A DNA stretch of 64,000 nt, taken from the NCBI RefSeq assembly GCF_000426245.1, contig NZ_AUEZ01000002.1:62001-126000 (forward strand), read 5' to 3'. Position numbers and translations under genes: made by a program. Every line of letters starts with the position of its first letter. The first letter of the stretch is position 1. The stretch is from Bradyrhizobium sp. Ai1a-2 (GTDB lineage: Bacteria; Pseudomonadota; Alphaproteobacteria; Rhizobiales; Xanthobacteraceae). This document shows, one piece after another, positions 59,847 through 64,000 of this stretch. A model generated the notes under the pieces. The model was not told the origin of the DNA. It did no database searches and saw only the letters and a program-made list of their open reading frames with translations.

Positions 59847-60278
59847 GAGATCACCTCGTCCATGAGGATATCTCCATAGTGCCTGAGCGGGGCGCGCCTG
59901 AAAATCCATGATTTCCGCGGGCGAGCTTGACAAGATTCCCTAGAGCACGCCGATCGGGAGCCTGCTGACCGTTTTGCGGTGCAACGAGCTCGCAGAACTT
60001 ACACCCGATGTCGGCATTTCTCGTCGCGCCGCAGCCTGACGTTGCGGGTTTTCCCTAAACGAGGGTCAGGTACTAACCCGATTGGTTCGGCGCCCTTAGT
60101 TCAGCAACATATCGGCATGCTGAAGTCTAACGAAAACTCCACCGTGCGCACCGCGACATCCATCAGTGATGATGCGGTCCGCCCACTCAGGTTTAGCCGA
60201 CAACAATAATCGATTCACGTTCTGAGTAGCGCGTCGGGCGACCCGCTCTGGCGAGCTGGTGACACTGCGGAGGAACGT
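59847..60278. other. Divergent spacer before lactate permease
   Basis: 432 bp, without a supported gene. It must contain the promoter of the lctP operon; no clean -35/-10 pair or sigma-54 site was seen by eye. An imperfect GGGT...ACCC inverted repeat occurs near 60064-60081. Confidence 0.4.
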
Positions 60279-61913
60279 ATGGAAGCGGCTCAGGTCCCGG
60301 TCGACCTCCTGCATTGGGTGCTGGCGATCTTGCCGATCGTCGCGCTGCTTGTCTTTCTTGTTCCGCTACGCTGGCGCGCTCCGGAAGCGGGACCTATGGC
60401 GATGTTCACCGCCGCTATCGTGGCGGTGCTTGCCTTTCGAACGCCGTGGGACACGTTGGCGGTTGCAAGCGCGAAGGGCGTATGGGACGCTGTCTTCATC
60501 CTGTATGTGATCTGGCCGGCGCTGCTCCTGTACCAGATCACCAAGCAGGCCGGCGCCTACGACGCGCTGCGGCAAGGCATTGCCAAATTCAGTCGCAACG
60601 ATCTGTTCATCATTCTGGCGCTGGCTTGGGTGTTTGCCTCGTTCCTGCAGGGCATTGCTGGCTTTGGCGCCCCCGTCGCCGTGGTTGTGCCGCTACTGAT
60701 CACGGTAGGCGTGAAGCCGATCCATGCCGTAGCCATGGGCGTTCTCGCACATGCCTGGGCAAGGTTCTTCGGCACCCTTGGGGTCGGATGGCTGGCACTG
60801 CTGCGAGTCGCCAATGTGGAAGACGTCGTCAGGGCCGCCTATGAGTCGGCATTGCTGATCCTCATACCAACTTATCTGGGCGGCCTCCTTGTCGTGTGGC
60901 TCTACGGCAAGGGACCCGCAGTACGCCATGCTTGGCCGCTGGTATTGATCCTCGGCACCATTCTCGGCGTTGGGCAGCTTCTGGCTGCCCTCATCAGCCC
61001 CGAACTCTCGACCTTCCTGGCCGCAGCCGTCGCACTTCTCGCGCTTTATCCACTGTCGCGCTGGAAGAAATACGGTGAGCCGATTCCGATTCAGGAGATC
61101 CCCGAACGGCCGGGCATGATGGAAACACGGGCAAGCGAACAAAAAGAGATGGCGCCGGTGATGAGCCTCTCAATGTCGTTCCTGCCTTACGTTGTGCTGA
61201 CGGTTGTGACCCTCGGTGTCTTGCTGATTCCGGCGATCAACGAAGTGATGCGACAGCTTCAGATCGGGCTGCCGTTCCCGGCCGTTCAAACCGGCTTTGG
61301 TATCCAGAATGCCGCGGTCGCACGCTATGCGCCGATTACCGTGTTTACGCATCCCGGGATGATGTTGCTGATCACCTCCATCATCGTCTGGCTGGTGTAC
61401 AGTGCAGGCGGCTACTATCGCGCCTGGGCGCAGCGTCATACGCCCGAAAGCATCTGGTCTGCTCTGCTCGTCGATGCGGTGCCCGCTTCCGTGCCGGTGA
61501 TCGCGTTCCTGGTGACGAGCCGTATCCTGGATCATAGCGGCCAGGTCTTGACTCTCGCCTACGGTATCGCAGCGGCTTCGCCGCCGCTGGTGTACGCCGG
61601 CATCGCGAGCGTCATCGGTGCTCTTGGCGCTTTCATGACGTCCAGCAGCACCGCCTCCTGCGTGCTTTTCGGTGCTGTGCAGAGCAGTGTGGCTCAGCTG
61701 CACGGGATGTCCAGAGAGACCATCATTGCCGCGCAAGCGGCCGGTAGTGCCTATGGTAATGCGATTGCTCCCGCCAATGTCGTGTTGGGCACGAGCATCG
61801 CCGGTGTAAAAGGCCAAGAGGGAGCGGTTCTGCGTATCACCATGCCTTGGACCGTCCTCGTCGCCGTTCTAACGGGCGCGGCAACGATCGCACTGGTTGT
61901 TTTTGCGCGATAA
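60279..61913 (+). CDS. lctP: L-lactate permease family protein
   Basis: 544 residues with about 12-13 membrane segments. Blocks SFLQGIAGFGAPVAVVVPLL, GVLAHAWARFFGTLGVGW and the late GALGAFMTSSSTASCVLFGA, then AAQAAGSAYGNAIAPANVVL, identify the LctP family of proton-coupled lactate/glycolate importers. ATG after GGAGGAA. A small membrane protein gene follows 12 bp later. Confidence 0.92.
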   Translation: MEAAQVPVDLLHWVLAILPIVALLVFLVPLRWRAPEAGPMAMFTAAIVAVLAFRTPWDTLAVASAKGVWDAVFILYVIWPALLLYQITKQAGAYDALRQGIAKFSRNDLFIILALAWVFASFLQGIAGFGAPVAVVVPLLITVGVKPIHAVAMGVLAHAWARFFGTLGVGWLALLRVANVEDVVRAAYESALLILIPTYLGGLLVVWLYGKGPAVRHAWPLVLILGTILGVGQLLAALISPELSTFLAAAVALLALYPLSRWKKYGEPIPIQEIPERPGMMETRASEQKEMAPVMSLSMSFLPYVVLTVVTLGVLLIPAINEVMRQLQIGLPFPAVQTGFGIQNAAVARYAPITVFTHPGMMLLITSIIVWLVYSAGGYYRAWAQRHTPESIWSALLVDAVPASVPVIAFLVTSRILDHSGQVLTLAYGIAAASPPLVYAGIASVIGALGAFMTSSSTASCVLFGAVQSSVAQLHGMSRETIIAAQAAGSAYGNAIAPANVVLGTSIAGVKGQEGAVLRITMPWTVLVAVLTGAATIALVVFAR

Positions 61914-61925
61914 GCGGAGCGCACC

Positions 61926-62147
61926 ATGGATAAGAAGCTAAAGGCAGAGATTTTGGCTTTAGTGCTGCTGCTCGCCGCATTCCCGATCACCAGTTGGGGC
62001 ACGACAGCGGGCAACTATCTCGTCTGGTGGATCGGCTTCATCAGTCTTGTCGTCGGCGGTTTGGTGCCGGTGATGACGCGCTACATGGATCACTCCGGTG
62101 ACAAGATCAGGGACGTCGGCATGGAGTTCGACGACCGGACATCCTAG
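61926..62147 (+). CDS. Small membrane protein following lctP
   Basis: 73 residues with two hydrophobic helices (AEILALVLLLAAFPITSWG; YLVWWIGFISLVVGGLVPVM) and a charged tail (YMDHSGDKIRDVGMEFDDRT). Tight spacing after the lactate permease suggests an accessory subunit or stabiliser of that transporter. No family recognised. Confidence 0.68.
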   Translation: MDKKLKAEILALVLLLAAFPITSWGTTAGNYLVWWIGFISLVVGGLVPVMTRYMDHSGDKIRDVGMEFDDRTS

Positions 62148-62241
62148 TTCCCGCAAGAGCTACGGTCGTCGCTGTTTGCGACCGCAAAGATCGATACCTT
62201 CCGCAGCGGCTTAGCCCACTGCTCAGTGTCAGGAGGCGATC

Positions 62242-63903
62242 ATGAGTCATCCCAACGGTCCCCGCACGGGCCGCCCCCCTACATATGCGCCTCGCGGCGT
62301 GGTCTCGACGCCGCATTATCTCGCCAGTTCGGCGGGGCTGAACATACTGCAGCACGGAGGTAGTGCCGTCGACGCCGCTATCGCCGCCAATGCGGTGCTG
62401 TGCGTGGTCTACCCGCACATGGCAGGATTGGGAGGCGATGGTTTCTGGTTGATTGCAGAACCGAGCACCGGCCGCGTACATGGGTTGAACGCCAGCGGAC
62501 CGGCCGCGCGCATGGCAACGCTGGACTATTACCGCCCGCGAAGCAAAGACAACGAAATTCCTGCGCGTGGGCCTCTCAGTGCTCTGACCGTGCCTGGCGC
62601 AATCGACGGCTGGCGTTTGGCACACGAACGGTTTGGCCGACTTCCCTGGAGCAAGCTTTTCGACGATGCCATCGTGTATGCCCGCGACGGGATGGTGGTC
62701 AGCCGCTCGCTCGCCGATTGGCTGGCGCAGGACGAATTGATTCTGGCGACCTACCCGGCCACTGCGGCCGTCTTTCTACCCGACAAGCGCGTTCCTCGCG
62801 AAGGCCGCCGGCTGGCGCAAGGTGACCTTGCCCGTTCACTCCAGCATATCGCCAGCCAAGGCGCGCGGAAGAGCTTCTACGAAGGCGCCATCGCCGAACG
62901 TATTTGCTCCGTGCTGCAAGCCCAGGGCTCTCCACTGGCGGCGGATGATTTTGCCGCCTTCCAGGCGGAATGGGTCGAGCCGATCGCAGGCACCTACCGT
63001 GGCTATGACGTCTATGAACTACCGCCCAACACTCAGGGATTCACCGCGCTGCAAATCCTCAAGCTGATCGAAGGCTACGATGTGACCGCATGGGGAGACG
63101 GCACGGCCGACTACTATCATCACATGGCCGAGGCGGTAAAAATTGCATTTGCCGATCGGGAGGAATGGCTGACGGATCCAAATTTCGTGGACATTCCGGT
63201 GCCACGGCTGATCAGCAAGGCATATGCCGACGAGCGTCGTCGTTTGATCGATCCCGAGCGAGCGCTCAATATCCAGGACGTGCCAGCCGGGATCGCTTAC
63301 GAGCATCCGCACGAGCGGCGAGCGCCTGATGGCGACACGTGTTATTTCTGCGCCGCCGACCGGGACGGAATGGTCGTGTCGCTGATCCAGTCGATCTATC
63401 ACGACTTTGGCAGCGCCGTGATCGCCGGCGATACCGGCATAATTCTGCAAAATCGCGGCGCGTTCTTTTCTCTCGACGAGAAGCATCCCAATCATCTGCA
63501 GCCGGGCAAACGTACATTTCACACATTGATACCCGCACTGCTCGCACGCGACGGTCAGCCTTACCTTGCTTTCGGATCGATGGGTGGCGAAGGCCAGCCG
63601 CAATCGCAGGCCGCTTTGCTGACTCGTATCGTCGATTTCGGCTATGACGTGCAGCAGGCGATCGAGGCGCCGCGCTGGTTGATGGGACGCACCTGGGGCA
63701 CGCGCTCGCGCAACCTGTCCCTCGAAGGCCGCATTTCAGATGAGGTGGCGCGCGAGCTGAAACGGCGCGGACAGCCGGTCCAGATGGTGACCGATTGGAA
63801 CGACAATCTGGGGCATGCGCAAGCCATCCGGGTCGATCGCGAACAAGGCTTCTTTGAGGGTGGAGCGGACCCGCGAGGCGATGGAGCCGCGCTGGGCTAT
63901 TGA
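62242..63903 (+). CDS. ggt: Gamma-glutamyltransferase family protein
   Basis: 553 residues of the N-terminal-nucleophile hydrolase family. The family core is seen in SSAGLNILQHGGSAVDAAIA and MAGLGGDGFWLIAE. The autoprocessing nucleophile is Thr366 in APDGDTCYFCAADRDGM, and the oxyanion/GSMGGEGQPQ block is present. No clear signal peptide, so a cytosolic member of the GGT/acylase group. AGGAGG precedes the ATG. The usual context DTTHY is changed to DTCYF, so specificity may differ from glutathione. Confidence 0.88.
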   Translation: MSHPNGPRTGRPPTYAPRGVVSTPHYLASSAGLNILQHGGSAVDAAIAANAVLCVVYPHMAGLGGDGFWLIAEPSTGRVHGLNASGPAARMATLDYYRPRSKDNEIPARGPLSALTVPGAIDGWRLAHERFGRLPWSKLFDDAIVYARDGMVVSRSLADWLAQDELILATYPATAAVFLPDKRVPREGRRLAQGDLARSLQHIASQGARKSFYEGAIAERICSVLQAQGSPLAADDFAAFQAEWVEPIAGTYRGYDVYELPPNTQGFTALQILKLIEGYDVTAWGDGTADYYHHMAEAVKIAFADREEWLTDPNFVDIPVPRLISKAYADERRRLIDPERALNIQDVPAGIAYEHPHERRAPDGDTCYFCAADRDGMVVSLIQSIYHDFGSAVIAGDTGIILQNRGAFFSLDEKHPNHLQPGKRTFHTLIPALLARDGQPYLAFGSMGGEGQPQSQAALLTRIVDFGYDVQQAIEAPRWLMGRTWGTRSRNLSLEGRISDEVARELKRRGQPVQMVTDWNDNLGHAQAIRVDREQGFFEGGADPRGDGAALGY

Positions 63904-64000
63904 GACGGCGGCCATCGCCCTGCGCCCTTCAAGGACACCGCATCCGAAGGAGACGTCATTTCGCCCGAAGCAGAACGCTTCGGATATTCGATCAGTCGAG

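Noticed and set aside
59941-60000. Possible copy of the palindromic repeat (TAGAGCACGCCGATCGGGAG)
   Set aside because: It begins like the element at 32342 but has no matching second arm.
1-64000. Insertion sequences, prophage, CRISPR arrays, tRNA or rRNA genes
   Set aside because: No transposase or integrase motifs, spaced repeats or recognisable RNA gene sequences were seen on either strand.

Overview
The window looks like a high-GC alphaproteobacterial chromosome, most probably Bradyrhizobium or a close relative. The indications are paired DUF1127 genes, DUF3551 and DUF992 secreted proteins, many Bug/TctC solute receptors, a typical intergenic palindromic repeat at 32342-32444, and consensus sigma-54 promoters. 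No rRNA, tRNA, CRISPR array, phage or transposase was found. Most of the window is catabolic gene clusters with their own regulators and transporters.

Layout. (1) 1-3172: start of a branched-chain-type substrate-binding protein, two DUF1127 genes, an orphan SsuA-like receptor and a small protein behind a CRP-like site. (2) 3164-18840: an aromatic or N-heterocycle catabolic region. A leftward operon runs ubiD, tctC, tctB, tctA, a ThDP enzyme and DUF2848. A second runs flavin reductase, HpaB-type monooxygenase, cupin, ubiX (non-ATG start) and a TIGR02444 protein. A rightward pair is DUF1185 and an enamidase-like amidohydrolase. A second HpaB paralogue and two paralogous MarR regulators complete it. 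A 19-bp box, TAGCT-N9-AGCTA, occurs at three of the promoters and in weaker form at two more, suggesting one regulon. (3) 18930-25506: a sigma-54-like promoter and a tightly overlapping livKHMGF operon that continues into a flavoprotein and a stand-alone 2Fe-2S protein. (4) 25565-32211: a secreted alpha/beta hydrolase, an orphan SdhA paralogue, a PQ-loop membrane protein between two 57-bp repeats, and a hybrid histidine kinase. (5) 32444-39458: a GntR repressor with a perfect palindromic operator and a sugar-acid type operon (two Bug receptors, two enolase-superfamily dehydratases/racemases, FAH hydrolase, 2-hydroxyacid dehydrogenase).

(6) 39466-54353: a soluble di-iron monooxygenase locus of the mimABCD/propane 2-monooxygenase type. 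Leftward from a perfect sigma-54 promoter at 52938-52953 come mimA, mimB (reductase), mimC, mimD, an amidohydrolase, a DUF59 protein and a dedicated GroEL. An alcohol dehydrogenase just upstream has its own sigma-54 promoter (54338-54353). Two palindromes with the half-site CGCAA lie 100-175 bp upstream of the mim promoter. An AcoR-type sigma-54 activator (41626-43686) is the likely regulator. It is followed by four uncharacterised genes, including a beta-propeller protein, and preceded by another unknown gene. The expected pathway is oxidation of a short alkane, ketone or phenol by the monooxygenase and of the resulting alcohol by the dehydrogenase.

(7) 54420-63903: DUF992, small secreted proteins, a BI-1 family membrane protein, a cytosolic PAS histidine kinase with two NarL-type response regulators, lactate permease plus a small membrane protein, and gamma-glutamyltransferase.

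The strongest candidates for something undescribed are the sigma-54 wiring of the mim locus with its unknown accessory genes, the MarR-box regulon linking UbiD/UbiX, HpaB and enamidase genes, and the Liv transporter fused by overlaps to a two-component redox module. All functions are inferred from protein sequence read by eye; no database search was run.
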